Shown here piece by piece: positions 44,014 through 53,576 of a DNA stretch of 64,000 bases. Made by a program: the position numbers and the translations under genes. Position 1 is the first letter of the stretch. Each line of letters begins with the position of its first letter. The notes under the pieces were generated by a model, which did not search any database, was not told where the DNA came from, and saw nothing but the letters and a program-made list of their open reading frames with translations. Source of the stretch: Ignavibacteriales bacterium (GTDB lineage Bacteria > Bacteroidota > Ignavibacteria > UBA10030); NCBI GenBank assembly GCA_026390575.1, contig JAPLFR010000002.1, positions 62,001-126,000 of the forward strand, in the 5' to 3' direction.

Positions 44014-44613
44014 TTATAGTTTTCTTACCTGGGGAGTTTCTAAATCAATTATAAATCGTTGCAATGTTGAATAGAAACGCGCAAGCGGGAATCCAACGAC
44101 ATTATAGAAACATCCGTTCACTCGCTCGATGAAGACAGCCCCAAAGTCATCCTGAATTCCATAGGCACCTGCTTTATCCATCGGCGAACCGCTATTAACA
44201 TAGTCAGCAATTTCTTTCTCGGTTAATTTACGAAAACGGACTTTTGTTTCTTCCACGCCTGCTGTATGCTTTCCAGTTTCCACATCTTTTAATGCAAAGC
44301 CGGTAAAGACCGAATGCTCGCGTCCGCTTAACAATCTCAGCATCCGTTTGGCATCATCTTTGGATTTCGGTTTGCCGAGAACGTGATGATCGAGAACAAC
44401 AATGGTATCTGCACCAATGACAATTCCTTTTCGCAAATGGGCAGCAACATCTATTGCCTTTTCCAAAGCAATGCGTTGAGCATTCTCACCTGGACTCTGG
44501 TGAGGAGAGATCACCTCTGCCGTTCGGCTTGGAACAACACGGAACTTCATCCCAATCTGATTGAGCAGATTTTTTCTCCGTGGTGATTGAGATGCAAGAA
44601 TCAAAGGTTTCAT
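44014..44613 (-). CDS. maf: Maf-family nucleotide pyrophosphatase
   Basis: A 199-residue Maf/YhdE-type enzyme that hydrolyses unwanted nucleoside triphosphates such as dTTP or UTP. LILASQSPRRKNLLNQIG, VIGADTIVVL and GSPMDKAGAYGIQDDFGA are characteristic, the last quoted here as MDKAGAYGIQDDFGA. It follows the terminator of the fibronectin-like gene and reads toward the convergent csp gene. Confidence 0.95.
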   Translation of the reverse strand: MKPLILASQSPRRKNLLNQIGMKFRVVPSRTAEVISPHQSPGENAQRIALEKAIDVAAHLRKGIVIGADTIVVLDHHVLGKPKSKDDAKRMLRLLSGREHSVFTGFALKDVETGKHTAGVEETKVRFRKLTEKEIADYVNSGSPMDKAGAYGIQDDFGAVFIERVNGCFYNVVGFPLARFYSTLQRFIIDLETPQVRKL

Positions 44614-44629
44614 TCAAACGCCTATAAAC

Positions 44630-44656
44630 AAAAAAAGCGATGCAAAACGATCGCTT
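44630..44656 (-). terminator. Rho-independent terminator after the small exported gene
   Basis: On the minus strand AAGCGAT / ATCGCTT is followed by seven T residues, just before the maf start. Confidence 0.82.
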
Positions 44657-44683
44657 GATAAAAATTTTAGATATTCACTCAGC

Positions 44684-45094
44684 TCAACGGAACATTGCTT
44701 TGATGCTGCCCCACGTGCGTTTTGCCGCCGAGCTTGTGCTGCTGTAGGATGCGCCAACTTCACTCTGACATACGATAGTTGCATCCGCACGCAATGCTAG
44801 TACTTTATAGCGAAAATATTTTCCGGAAGTCTTGAATAAATCATTATCGCTGAAAGAGTAAGTTCCGCGAGGTACTTCTCCGATATGGCTGAATTGTCCG
44901 GTATTACCGGTACTTCTAAATATTGCATAATGGTCAATTCCGTCCTCTGACCCAATTGACCAGCTGATTTTCATTGTACCATCGTTTTCTTGTTTAACAC
45001 CTATATTCATCGTTGTGGAAGTTTGCGCGAACATCATCCCGCTCACAATGATAATTAGAGCAACAAGAAGAAAATATTTTTGTCCTGCTTTCAT
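44684..45094 (-). CDS. Small exported protein with fibronectin III-like domain
   Basis: A 136-residue protein. The signal peptide runs to about MMFAQ. The rest looks like one fibronectin type III domain: MKISWSIGSEDGIDHYAIFR, SFSDNDLFKTSGKYFRYKVLAL. The C-terminus is Ser-rich then basic. Function unknown. It has its own promoter and terminator and so is transcribed alone. Confidence 0.7.
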   Translation of the reverse strand: MKAGQKYFLLVALIIIVSGMMFAQTSTTMNIGVKQENDGTMKISWSIGSEDGIDHYAIFRSTGNTGQFSHIGEVPRGTYSFSDNDLFKTSGKYFRYKVLALRADATIVCQSEVGASYSSTSSAAKRTWGSIKAMFR

Positions 45095-45102
45095 CTGCCT
45101 CC

Positions 45103-45131
45103 AATATACTTTTTGGTCATGACTTACGCAA
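45103..45131 (-). promoter_or_regulatory. Promoter close to the fibronectin-like gene start
   Basis: TTGCGT (45131-45126) and TATATT (45108-45103) are 17 bases apart. Only eight bases, including GGAGG, separate the -10 box from the ATG, so the transcript would be nearly leaderless and the Shine-Dalgarno at or before the start point. Confidence 0.5.
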
Positions 45132-45228
45132 GTACTGAATTATTAATTTTTACTCTGTAACGCATTTTTTCGCGTCTTTTGATACAGGTCACTCAATCTT
45201 TATTCTATGCTGATTTATGCGATTAATT

Positions 45229-46125
45229 TCATTGCACTTCTTTGTTCTTGCGCGTGAAAATATCATCCGATAATTCAGATACTATCAAACCAAACAGAAT
45301 CAGTATTCCTCCAATGACTCCCATCATCCCAATTTGTTCGCCAATAATAAAGAAGGCAAAGAGTGCAGCAAAGGGTGGTTCCATTGAATAAATAATTGCA
45401 CTCCGTGTCGGCGTAGTATACTTCTGATATTTTGCCATCACATAGAGCGCGACAACGGTCGGCATCACCGCTAAATATGCAAGGTTCAAGAGGAAGTTGA
45501 AAGTCATATTCAGATGTGCCGTTTCTAAAAAAGGAATTGCCATGAAGGCAAATATTGCTGTAAAAACAAACTGGATAAAAGTTAAATGTGCTGGGTCATG
45601 GTCTTTGCCATACACACCGAGATACACGGTGTATATGCTGAACAAAACAGCGCACACGAGAGTCAGCGCATCACCAAAATTAAATTCTGATCCTTGGGGA
45701 GATGTTAAGAGATACAATCCAATGGCAACGAGCGCAACTCCGATCATATTTCCAATCTTTGGTGCTTTACGCTCGATGATGAGTTGAAATAGTGGCGTGA
45801 AGACAACCATGAGTCCGGTGATGAACGCAGATTTTGAGGCGGTCGTGAATTTCATCCCGATCGTTTGCAGGATGAAGCCGAGAAAGAGCAGCACACCCAG
45901 CACCAAACCTTTCGCGATTCCATCCTTTGAGATTGTTCGCAGTCTTCGGAAGAAGAACGCACCGAATAAAAGTGACGCGATAAAAAAACGGAGCGCGACG
46001 TAGACAAGAGGTGAAGCATCCTCGAGGATGAATTTCGTCAGAACAAACGTACTGCCCCAGATAATCGTCAAGGAAAGCAGAAACGATTCGGCGCGTGTTC
46101 GTGATGTCAGCTGCATTGCATTCAC
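45229..46125 (-). CDS. EamA-family transporter (DMT superfamily)
   Basis: A 298-residue inner membrane protein with about ten hydrophobic segments, arranged as two EamA repeats. The first includes LTIIWGSTFVLTKFILE and the second carries a PTVVALYVMAKYQKYTTPTR stretch and IYSMEPPFAALFAF. Relatives export amino acids or other metabolites; the substrate cannot be read from sequence. It begins three bases after the DUF362 gene. Confidence 0.88.
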   Translation of the reverse strand: MNAMQLTSRTRAESFLLSLTIIWGSTFVLTKFILEDASPLVYVALRFFIASLLFGAFFFRRLRTISKDGIAKGLVLGVLLFLGFILQTIGMKFTTASKSAFITGLMVVFTPLFQLIIERKAPKIGNMIGVALVAIGLYLLTSPQGSEFNFGDALTLVCAVLFSIYTVYLGVYGKDHDPAHLTFIQFVFTAIFAFMAIPFLETAHLNMTFNFLLNLAYLAVMPTVVALYVMAKYQKYTTPTRSAIIYSMEPPFAALFAFFIIGEQIGMMGVIGGILILFGLIVSELSDDIFTRKNKEVQ

Positions 46126-46128
46126 CGA

Positions 46129-47274
46129 TTATGATCCGGTTGGCTGGTACGATGCAAAGAGTTGTCCCCATTGCGTTTTCGTAAGCCAGTGTTTGAACAC
46201 ACGTCTCTCTCGAAGCGGCCACCGGTAATAGTCGTGATAAAACTCCGAGGCAAAAATAAATACGTTGACAAGAGGTGTCCGGAAAAAAACACTTTGGAGC
46301 TTTTTCAAAAATCCAAACCACATCAGGTCACCCGCCCTGCTTGCTATATTATCACCAACCGTAAATTTCCAATTTTCGTTTGTAACGTCTTCTCCTACAA
46401 TAGTAATTCCGCGGGGGTCGCCGCATCCGAGGCCGCTTTGGTGCGCCAGGCTAATATATTTGATAGAGAGCGGATCAAATCCCATCATCTTTGCAGCAAC
46501 GGCATCAATCGCTACCTGATCGGCACTGGCAAGAATAAGATTTTTTTCAATGGGGAACATGGTTCGAGGTCCTGGACCGTTCCCTGCAGTTGTTCCGTCC
46601 ATGAGTGCGAAAACGCCCGAATGAATTTCTTTCTGAATGGCAAGCAAATCAACAAGTGTTTCATGAATCCATGTATGCGTATAGTGTCTATGCGTAGCCA
46701 GCAAACCACCAAATGCATTTTTCATTGCTCCGGTTGTTGTTGTATAGATATGGCATTTTACAGTTGGGAGATGAAGAACGTTCTTTCCAAAAAAATAATC
46801 TGGAATTGAGATGCCTTCCGGGAAGATTTGATCGAGCACCAGCATGGGTGATTTTGGTTTATACGCAGTCCACTTCATATCACTCTCTTGAAAGTTGAAG
46901 AGAACCGGAATCTGATATTTCTTAAACAGCGGCGAGTATTTATTTAAGTCCTCCCCTTTGAATGCATCCGTTACCACTGTTCTATTCTGTACACACACAA
47001 CATCGTTAAAACCATTCTTGTGTAAACCAAGAATCGCGCCCTCCAATTGCCATGGTGTTGTATTGGCGCCAGGGAAAGGGAAATGCCATGAGATGTTATC
47101 TTTCAGAATTGTAGGTGCATTTGTATGCAGCGTATTTTTCAATCCGGCAAGTTCCATTGCACGCTGCACATCTTCCAGCACTGTTTGCGGCGTCGTTTTC
47201 ACAACAGCTACTTTCGGTGTGCAGGATGGAAGACCCGTGATTGTAATTGGCAGTTTGGGTTCGGGCAATTTCAT
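46129..47274 (-). CDS. DUF362 domain protein
   Basis: A 381-residue soluble protein from the ATG at 47274, one base after the prenyltransferase stop; an upstream in-frame start lies inside that gene. It has VAVVKTTPQTVLEDVQRAME, LKDNISWHFPFPGANT and a conserved HLPTVKCHIYTTTTGAMKN, the core of DUF362, plus LMDGTTAGNGPGPRTM. No ferredoxin-like Cys cluster is present. Function unknown; gene order suggests a link with the UbiA-type enzyme. Confidence 0.8.
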   Translation of the reverse strand: MKLPEPKLPITITGLPSCTPKVAVVKTTPQTVLEDVQRAMELAGLKNTLHTNAPTILKDNISWHFPFPGANTTPWQLEGAILGLHKNGFNDVVCVQNRTVVTDAFKGEDLNKYSPLFKKYQIPVLFNFQESDMKWTAYKPKSPMLVLDQIFPEGISIPDYFFGKNVLHLPTVKCHIYTTTTGAMKNAFGGLLATHRHYTHTWIHETLVDLLAIQKEIHSGVFALMDGTTAGNGPGPRTMFPIEKNLILASADQVAIDAVAAKMMGFDPLSIKYISLAHQSGLGCGDPRGITIVGEDVTNENWKFTVGDNIASRAGDLMWFGFLKKLQSVFFRTPLVNVFIFASEFYHDYYRWPLRERRVFKHWLTKTQWGQLFASYQPTGS

Positions 47275-47275
47275 T

Positions 47276-48181
47276 TTAGAATATCCATCTGGATGTGTCA
47301 GGAAAATAAATAATGAATACACATGCAAGGAACCAGAGAAGAATGTTCACAACCAATGGCGTATCGCTGAGTAATAAATGCATCGGATTGTCGTCCGTTT
47401 TTCGTCCTCGCATAAGAAATAGGTACCTAAAAATGCCAAACAAGACAAACACTGACGTAAAGATAAGATTCTCTGTGCCAAAGATATTCACAGTACGTTC
47501 GGCAACAGTATAGAGCGCGTACGAAATTGCCATTCCAGACGCCGCTACTGTCATGATTTGATCCATGAACGCCACATCGTACTGCTTCAAAACCGGACGA
47601 GAAGCATAGGAATCGGTCGCGGCGCTGAGCAACAATTCGCCGCGCCGTTTGGAAATAGCAAGGAACACCGAGACGAAGAGTGTACAAAGTATTATCCACG
47701 AAGAAATCACAACCTCGATCGCGAAAACACCGGCAAGAACGCGCAGCATAAATCCCGCCGCAATGATGAAAACATCCACGATAACAACCTGCTTCAACCA
47801 GAACGAATATGCAAGGTTGAGAAATCCATACAGCGCAATGGTGTACCAAAACCGAATACTGAGATATGGTGTCAAACTGATGACAAACGCAAGCAAAATG
47901 AGAATAACGACGACGACATCAGATAAACGAAGAAGTCCCGATGCAAGCGGACGATTTCTTTTTATGGGGTGAAGTCTATCCGCTTCAAGATCTGCAATAT
48001 CGTTGATGGCGTATACAATACTGGAGACAAGACAAAAACCGGCGAACGCAAGTGCTTCCCGGCAGAAGTATGCCGGTTCGAAGAGATGTTTCGAGAAAAT
48101 AAGCGGGGCAAAGAGAAAAATATTTTTCATCCATTGGGTAGGACGCAATACATGAAACGCGCCGACAATTTTCTTCTTCAC
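47276..48181 (-). CDS. UbiA-family prenyltransferase, DPPR synthase-like
   Basis: A 301-residue integral membrane enzyme. The Asp-rich motif reads YAINDIADLEADRLHPIKR and continues NRPLASG, matching decaprenyl-phosphate phosphoribosyltransferases (LRPTQWMKNIFLFAPLIF at the N-terminus also fits). The second motif region is KQVVIVDVFIIAAGFMLRV. Eight to nine membrane helices. Decaprenylphospho-arabinose chemistry outside Actinobacteria is uncertain, so substrate is left open. Confidence 0.85.
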   Translation of the reverse strand: MKKKIVGAFHVLRPTQWMKNIFLFAPLIFSKHLFEPAYFCREALAFAGFCLVSSIVYAINDIADLEADRLHPIKRNRPLASGLLRLSDVVVVILILLAFVISLTPYLSIRFWYTIALYGFLNLAYSFWLKQVVIVDVFIIAAGFMLRVLAGVFAIEVVISSWIILCTLFVSVFLAISKRRGELLLSAATDSYASRPVLKQYDVAFMDQIMTVAASGMAISYALYTVAERTVNIFGTENLIFTSVFVLFGIFRYLFLMRGRKTDDNPMHLLLSDTPLVVNILLWFLACVFIIYFPDTSRWIF

Positions 48182-48241
48182 TGCTCCTCTCTCCTCATTC
48201 TCTTGAAAGGTGATTCATATCCATCGCGAAGACAAATTCTC

Positions 48242-50110
48242 TTACGTTCTCCCAAACCGCTTATCGAGTTCTTCTAATGGAATTTTCACAATCACCGGCC
48301 TGCCATGGGGGCATACGTAGGGCACTTTCGTAAGAAACAAATATTCGATCAGCACAACCATCTCTGTTACGTTCAACCTATCCCCCGTTTTAATCGCTGC
48401 TTTGCAAGCAAAAGATTTTGCCAGATTGTCCCGTACATCTTTCACACCGGAGTGTTCGTTGTTTTTGAATTCATCCAGCACTTCCTGCAAGATCTTTTTT
48501 TCGTTCCCAATTCGTACATCCGCTGGAATACCTTCTATCACAACCGTGTTTTTACCAAAGAGCCGCATATCAAATCCAAGACGTACAAGATCCGGCAGCA
48601 ATTCTTTTACTAAGGCATAGTCGCTTGCGCCCAGATCAACGGTTTCCGGAAACAGAAGCTGCTGCGATGATGGCAGAGTGTTCTCAAAATTCGCCATCAC
48701 ACGTTCATAGAGAATCCGTTCATGCGCAGCGTGCTGATCAATTATCATCAGTCCATTGTGAATCTGTGAAATGATATATTTATTGTGCGCTTGCCAAATA
48801 GGTCTGCTTTCCGGCATCTGCGATTGATCCAGCGCCGATCTTTGCCCAAGAATGCGATTGAGCGAGGATGAAGAGGCAGTCGCGTCAAACGGCAACCGAG
48901 ATTCTGAACTTGAAGCAGAAGATCGAATATCATCAAGACCGATTATATTCGGTGTTGTTGGCACTGAATGTTCGCCAGGCCGAACGTCGGGACGAAGTGG
49001 GAACACCGGTGCACCAGTTTGATCGATAACTCCTTGTTTCCATGCGTGTTCACTAAATTGGAATTTGGCATCAAACGGCGAAACCGCGTTTCCATCTCGA
49101 AACGCCATTGATGGAATCAAATCATTCGCCGCAAGCGCCTTCCGCACAACCGACAGGATAATGCGATAGACATTCGATTCGTTTTCAAACTTCACTTCCA
49201 TCTTCGATGGATGCACGTTGACATCAATTTTTTTCGGATCAATCGTAAGATTCAGAATAAAGAACGGAAATGATCCTTTTTCCAACAAATGTTCGTATGC
49301 TTGAAAAACCGCATGGTTCATCATTCTGCTGAAAATGAATCGCCGGTTAAGAAAAACAAATTGTTCTACGCGGCTCTTGCGCGCAAAGTTTGGTTTGCCG
49401 AGAAATCCGTTCACTGTCATCAATTCGTTGGTGTCGTCAAACTTGAACATCGAGCCAAATTGCGACTTGCCAAATACTTCCGCCACACGCCTTTCAACGT
49501 TTTGCGCTTTTACATCGAGCATGACTTCGTCGTCGCTTGCGTAGAACCATTCAACTTCAGGATATGCAATCGCCATTCTCACAATCACATCGGTTATGTT
49601 CTTAAGTTCGGTATGGCGGGTTTTTAGAAAATTGCGGCGCGCCGGAGTATTGTAGAACAAATTGCGTACTGTAATATTTGTACCGCGTTCCAGCGCTGAT
49701 TTGGATTTCTCAATGGTCTCGCTGCCCTCAATCCGGATGTGCGTTGCGAGATCATCAGCATCTGTTCGAGTTTTTAATTCCACTTGCGCAACCGCCGCTA
49801 TAGAGGCAAGCGCTTCGCCTCGAAATCCAAGCGTCCGGATTTCTTCCAGATCACTTGCCGAATGAATCTTGCTCGTTGCATGTCTCCGGAATGCGAGTGA
49901 CGCATCCTGTTCGGACATTCCTTCGCCGTCGTCCACTACTTGGATGAACGCTTTGCCTGCATCTTTAACGATAACGCTGATACGCGTCGCCTTGGCATCA
50001 AGTGAGTTCTCAATTAACTCTTTGACAACAGCTGCAGGACGCTGCACTACTTCACCTGCGGCAATTTTGTTGGATAACTCGGGTGATAATATGTGAATTT
50101 TAAAAGCCAC
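48242..50110 (-). CDS. mutL: DNA mismatch repair protein MutL
   Basis: A 622-residue MutL. The GHKL ATPase has KIAAGEVVQRPAAVVKELIE, DDGEGM and TLGFRGEALASIA. The C-terminal domain has the metal-binding endonuclease motif DQHAAHERILYE (DQHA-xx-E-xxxx-E) and CPHGRPVI, so it should nick DNA like the MutL of bacteria without MutH. Its promoter must lie in or beyond the inverted-repeat cassette directly upstream. Confidence 0.97.
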   Translation of the reverse strand: MAFKIHILSPELSNKIAAGEVVQRPAAVVKELIENSLDAKATRISVIVKDAGKAFIQVVDDGEGMSEQDASLAFRRHATSKIHSASDLEEIRTLGFRGEALASIAAVAQVELKTRTDADDLATHIRIEGSETIEKSKSALERGTNITVRNLFYNTPARRNFLKTRHTELKNITDVIVRMAIAYPEVEWFYASDDEVMLDVKAQNVERRVAEVFGKSQFGSMFKFDDTNELMTVNGFLGKPNFARKSRVEQFVFLNRRFIFSRMMNHAVFQAYEHLLEKGSFPFFILNLTIDPKKIDVNVHPSKMEVKFENESNVYRIILSVVRKALAANDLIPSMAFRDGNAVSPFDAKFQFSEHAWKQGVIDQTGAPVFPLRPDVRPGEHSVPTTPNIIGLDDIRSSASSSESRLPFDATASSSSLNRILGQRSALDQSQMPESRPIWQAHNKYIISQIHNGLMIIDQHAAHERILYERVMANFENTLPSSQQLLFPETVDLGASDYALVKELLPDLVRLGFDMRLFGKNTVVIEGIPADVRIGNEKKILQEVLDEFKNNEHSGVKDVRDNLAKSFACKAAIKTGDRLNVTEMVVLIEYLFLTKVPYVCPHGRPVIVKIPLEELDKRFGRT

Positions 50111-50115
50111 TTATA

Positions 50116-50570
50116 AATGATTTCCAATTTCCAAATGTCAATTGTCGATTAATGTGAATTATTTCCTATTCTGTTTTGCTGTTTTTGCTGATGCCGCAAA
50201 TATTGCAACAAGTTCATACACTTCTTTTAAAGGCGTTTCTCCCTTATCTTTTGCCACAATATTTAGTTCCAATAAGTATTCAATCCATAAGGCAGTCTCA
50301 TCAGCTTCTTCCTCTACAATACCAATTTTATTGATGAAATCAGCGCGAGATCGCGCTTTACATGCCGCACGATAGTTCGCAGCCACCGATGTTGCAGATC
50401 TAATTACTTGTCGTGAAAATATATCAACTTCTCTTGAGCGAGGCAATGAAGTAACCAATCGGATAACCGACAATGACATCTCTTTTGTTCGTCTTTTCAA
50501 TTCTTCGGAAGTCATATCATCTATGGCCTATGAAAAATTAGCAATTGGAAGTCGGCAATTGGCAATCATT
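50116..50570. mobile_element. Small cassette with terminal inverted repeats around a four-helix bundle gene
   Basis: The left end (50116-50150, AATGATTTCCAATTTCC...) and the reverse complement of the right end (50536-50570, AATGATTGCCAATTGCC...) agree at 26 of 35 positions by my alignment. The ends enclose a single gene, 50159-50515, and fill nearly all of the mutL-ftsY gap. No obvious target-site duplication is visible. It looks like a small non-autonomous mobile unit. Confidence 0.5.
50159..50515 (-). CDS. Four-helix bundle protein (S23/IVS-type)
   Basis: A 118-residue protein of the family found in 23S rRNA intervening sequences and scattered in Bacteroidota-like genomes. It has the usual VTSLPRSREVDIFSRQVIRS, then ATSVAANYRAACKARSRADF and KIGIVEEEADETALWIEYLL. 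Function unknown; homologues form pentamers. It carries the only gene inside the inverted-repeat cassette. Confidence 0.92.
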   Translation of the reverse strand: MTSEELKRRTKEMSLSVIRLVTSLPRSREVDIFSRQVIRSATSVAANYRAACKARSRADFINKIGIVEEEADETALWIEYLLELNIVAKDKGETPLKEVYELVAIFAASAKTAKQNRK

Positions 50571-50584
50571 AGCTCAACTGCTCA

Positions 50585-51526
50585 TTAACTCACCTCAAAC
50601 AAAGCATCGACAAATGCGCGGCGATCAAAGACTTGAAGGTCATCAATCTTTTCGCCAACACCGATAAACTTCACAGGCATCTTCATTTCATGACTGATGG
50701 CAAGCACAATCCCGCCTTTTGCAGTTCCATCAAGCTTTGTCAGCACAAGTCCGGTGAGCTCAACAGCTTCGTTAAAATGTTTCACTTGCTGCAGGCCGTT
50801 TTGTCCGGTCGTTGCATCGAGCACTAACAATACTTCGTGCGGAGCACCGGGCAGACGTTTTGCCATTACCCGCCTAATTTTTTTTAATTCTTCCATCAAA
50901 TTTGTTTTCGTATGCAGACGACCCGCTGTATCGATGATAACAACATCGGCTTGCTTCGAGAGTGCTGAGTTGATTGCATCAAATGCGACTGACGCCGGAT
51001 CTGCACCATGCGATTGTTGTACAATATCTACACCGGCACGTTGCGCCCAAATTTCGAGTTGTTCATTTGCCGCCGCGCGGAAAGTATCCGCCGCTCCGAT
51101 GACAACCTTATGGCCTGCTTGACGGTACTGATATGCCATCTTGCCAATCGTTGTCGTTTTACCCGCTCCATTCACTCCGACAACCATCACCACAAACGGC
51201 TTGGCCGATGCGGGCAGAATGTTCAAGGATGATTCTTTTCCGTCATCGACATGCAGAACCGTTCCAATTTCTTCCTTCAATAAAGAAATAAGCTGAGATG
51301 GTGATTCGTACTTCTCTTCTTTTACACGACGTTTCAGGTGAGACAAAATAACATCCGTCGTCTGCACACCAACATCGCCCGCTATCAAAATATCTTCCAA
51401 CTGACTGAGCAGTTCGTCGTCGATCGTACTCTTGCTTGCGGCAAGCTGCTGCACTTTGCTGACGATCGAATCCCGCGTCTTAGCAAGTCCGGCTTTAAGC
51501 TTGGAGAATGTATGAAAAAATCCCAT
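50585..51526 (-). CDS. ftsY: Signal recognition particle receptor FtsY
   Basis: SRP-type GTPase for membrane protein targeting, 313 residues, without the long acidic A domain of Escherichia coli. The N domain (residues 1-90) precedes the G domain: P-loop GVNGAGKTTTIGKMA, ADTFRAAANEQL, DTAGRLHTK, TKLDGTAKGG. It lies two bases downstream of pgsA on the same strand. Confidence 0.97.
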   Translation of the reverse strand: MGFFHTFSKLKAGLAKTRDSIVSKVQQLAASKSTIDDELLSQLEDILIAGDVGVQTTDVILSHLKRRVKEEKYESPSQLISLLKEEIGTVLHVDDGKESSLNILPASAKPFVVMVVGVNGAGKTTTIGKMAYQYRQAGHKVVIGAADTFRAAANEQLEIWAQRAGVDIVQQSHGADPASVAFDAINSALSKQADVVIIDTAGRLHTKTNLMEELKKIRRVMAKRLPGAPHEVLLVLDATTGQNGLQQVKHFNEAVELTGLVLTKLDGTAKGGIVLAISHEMKMPVKFIGVGEKIDDLQVFDRRAFVDALFEVS

Positions 51527-51528
51527 TG

Positions 51529-52080
51529 TTATTTCCCCGCTTCAATATTCCTGCCGATAAATAATCTTTGTGCGTAATTTACGAGCGATAAAAGCATCAT
51601 GATCATACTTGCCCATAGAGTGTAAGTAAAAAATGTGCTTAATGCATTCACTTGAATTGTCGCTAAAAAGAACACAACGCCAACAAGCGAGACAGCAATT
51701 TTACCGGGCCAATTTGATTGAGGTACGATATTTTTCTTGCGTTGAATGTAAACTCCTCCGCTAAATATGAGAAGATCTCTCAGAAGAACAAAAATAACAA
51801 ACCAGAAAGGCACATCTCCCGTCCAAGCCAACAACACCGCATAAATACCGATGCCAATTTTATCTGCGAGCGGATCAAGAATTTGACCGATGTCCGTTAC
51901 TTGATGCAATTTTCTTGCGAGGAATCCATCAAGCAAATCTGTCACAACAGCGATGACAATGATACCTGCAGTCCATAAACGATGATGGGGGAAATCCAGG
52001 ACAAGACAATATCCCATCGGAATCACCAAAAAGATGCGGCTCGCACTGAGAAAATTAGAAATTGTAAAATAGCGATGCAT
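51529..52080 (-). CDS. pgsA: CDP-alcohol phosphatidyltransferase (PgsA-type)
   Basis: A 183-residue membrane enzyme. The family motif is complete: DLLDGFLARKLHQVTDIGQ followed by ILDPLADK, giving D-xx-DG-xx-AR-(8)-G-xxx-D-xxx-D. About five membrane segments. Phosphatidylglycerophosphate synthase is the likeliest role. Its ATG overlaps the purF stop by one base (TAATG). Confidence 0.88.
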   Translation of the reverse strand: MHRYFTISNFLSASRIFLVIPMGYCLVLDFPHHRLWTAGIIVIAVVTDLLDGFLARKLHQVTDIGQILDPLADKIGIGIYAVLLAWTGDVPFWFVIFVLLRDLLIFSGGVYIQRKKNIVPQSNWPGKIAVSLVGVVFFLATIQVNALSTFFTYTLWASMIMMLLSLVNYAQRLFIGRNIEAGK

Positions 52081-53576
52081 TACTGATCGTTTTCGTTCTT
52101 TGCTGCTTCTGGGTCGATGGGTACCGGATAATTACCGCTGAAACAAGCGGTACAATAATGTTTGCCGTCTTCTGTCGGTGCTGACGCAAGAAGTTTTTCC
52201 ATCGGCAGATAGGAAAGACTGTCAACGCCTAATTCCTGCCGGATAGCTTCAATGTTACCATGTAATCTGTTTGCAACTAATTCCTCGCGGCTTGGAAAAT
52301 CCATTCCGTAGTAACACGGAAATTTAATGGGGGGACTGGAAATGCGAAAGTGCACTTCTTTTGGTTCGGCTTCCCGAATCATCTTCACTAACAATTTTGA
52401 TGTGGTTCCCCGAACAATTGAATCATCAACAATAATAACTTTCTTGCCTTTCAAGACTCCCTTCACCGTGTTAAATTTCACTTTCACTTTCAATTCGCGA
52501 TGATTCTGTTGCGGTTGTATAAATGTACGTCCAACGTAGTGATTGCGGATAAGACCGAGTTCCAGTTTTACATTCAATCCTTGTTTGTTGCTTTCGCTCA
52601 CATATCCCAGGGTGCAAGTGTTACTGGAATCAGGAACACTAATGACTATTATTTTATCGTCAGCAGATTCTTGGGTTATCGGATTTTCACTCGCAAGGAG
52701 CTTTCCTAACTTGCGGCGCACTTTGTCGACATTGACGCCGAAGACTTTGCTATCCGGGCGGGCAAAATAGATATATTCAAAAATGCAATGATGCGGCTGA
52801 GAAGATTTCTTGGAAACCCAATACGATTTTATATTTCCCGATGCAACTACTTCTTTGTCGATCACCACAATTTCACCAGGTGCAATATCACGGATGTATT
52901 CCGCACCGTTAATATCGAACGCACAAGTTTCTGAAGCAACGACGTACGCTCCATCCACTTTACCAAGCGCCAGAGGACGAAATCCGTGAGGATCGCGTGC
53001 TGCAATCAAACTATCATCCGTTAATATGACAAGTGAATAAGCACCTTCTACAACATCCAGAGCTTCTTTAATCTGCAGAATTTGCTCTTTCTGTTTGCTG
53101 TGAGCGATGAGATGCAAGATGATTTCGCTGTCGGACGTTGATTGGAAAATCGTTCCATCTTCCTGAAGCTGATGGCGGAGTAACCGGTAATTGGTCAGGT
53201 TCCCATTATGACCAAGTGCAAGATTACCGGTTTTGTAGTTCACAACAAAGGGTTGAATATTAGATTTGTTATCCGAAGAACCTGTCGTGGAGTACCTGTT
53301 GTGTCCAATGGCAGCATTGCCTTTGAGATCTTTGCGAAGGATGTCTTCATCTTTGAAAACATCTGCAACAAGCCCGACACCTTTTTGGATATTGAAGCGC
53401 CACTTTTTCTTATCCTCAAGCCACTCACTGGAAATGATACCGGCGGCTTCCTGCCCGCGATGCTGGAGGGCATGCAAACCATAGTAGCAAAAGACAGACG
53501 CTTCCGGATGACCAAAGACGCCAAAGACACCGCAATGGCAACGCGGCTTTCCTTCTACGAGAGCAAATTCTTTCAT
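52080..53576 (-). CDS. purF: Amidophosphoribosyltransferase
   Basis: First enzyme of purine synthesis, 498 residues from the ATG at 53576. A propeptide of about 14 residues precedes the catalytic Cys in CHCGVFGVFG, to be exposed by self-cleavage. ALQHRGQEAAG and GHNRYSTTGSS are the glutaminase motifs and VIIVDDSIVRGTT the PRPP site. The promoter and first 11 codons form a 77-bp sequence repeated exactly at 54405-54481. Confidence 0.97.
   Translation of the reverse strand: MKEFALVEGKPRCHCGVFGVFGHPEASVFCYYGLHALQHRGQEAAGIISSEWLEDKKKWRFNIQKGVGLVADVFKDEDILRKDLKGNAAIGHNRYSTTGSSDNKSNIQPFVVNYKTGNLALGHNGNLTNYRLLRHQLQEDGTIFQSTSDSEIILHLIAHSKQKEQILQIKEALDVVEGAYSLVILTDDSLIAARDPHGFRPLALGKVDGAYVVASETCAFDINGAEYIRDIAPGEIVVIDKEVVASGNIKSYWVSKKSSQPHHCIFEYIYFARPDSKVFGVNVDKVRRKLGKLLASENPITQESADDKIIVISVPDSSNTCTLGYVSESNKQGLNVKLELGLIRNHYVGRTFIQPQQNHRELKVKVKFNTVKGVLKGKKVIIVDDSIVRGTTSKLLVKMIREAEPKEVHFRISSPPIKFPCYYGMDFPSREELVANRLHGNIEAIRQELGVDSLSYLPMEKLLASAPTEDGKHYCTACFSGNYPVPIDPEAAKNENDQ

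Noticed and set aside
53240-53530. Antisense frames across purF and other long genes
   Set aside because: They are shadows of well-recognised genes with no independent signals.
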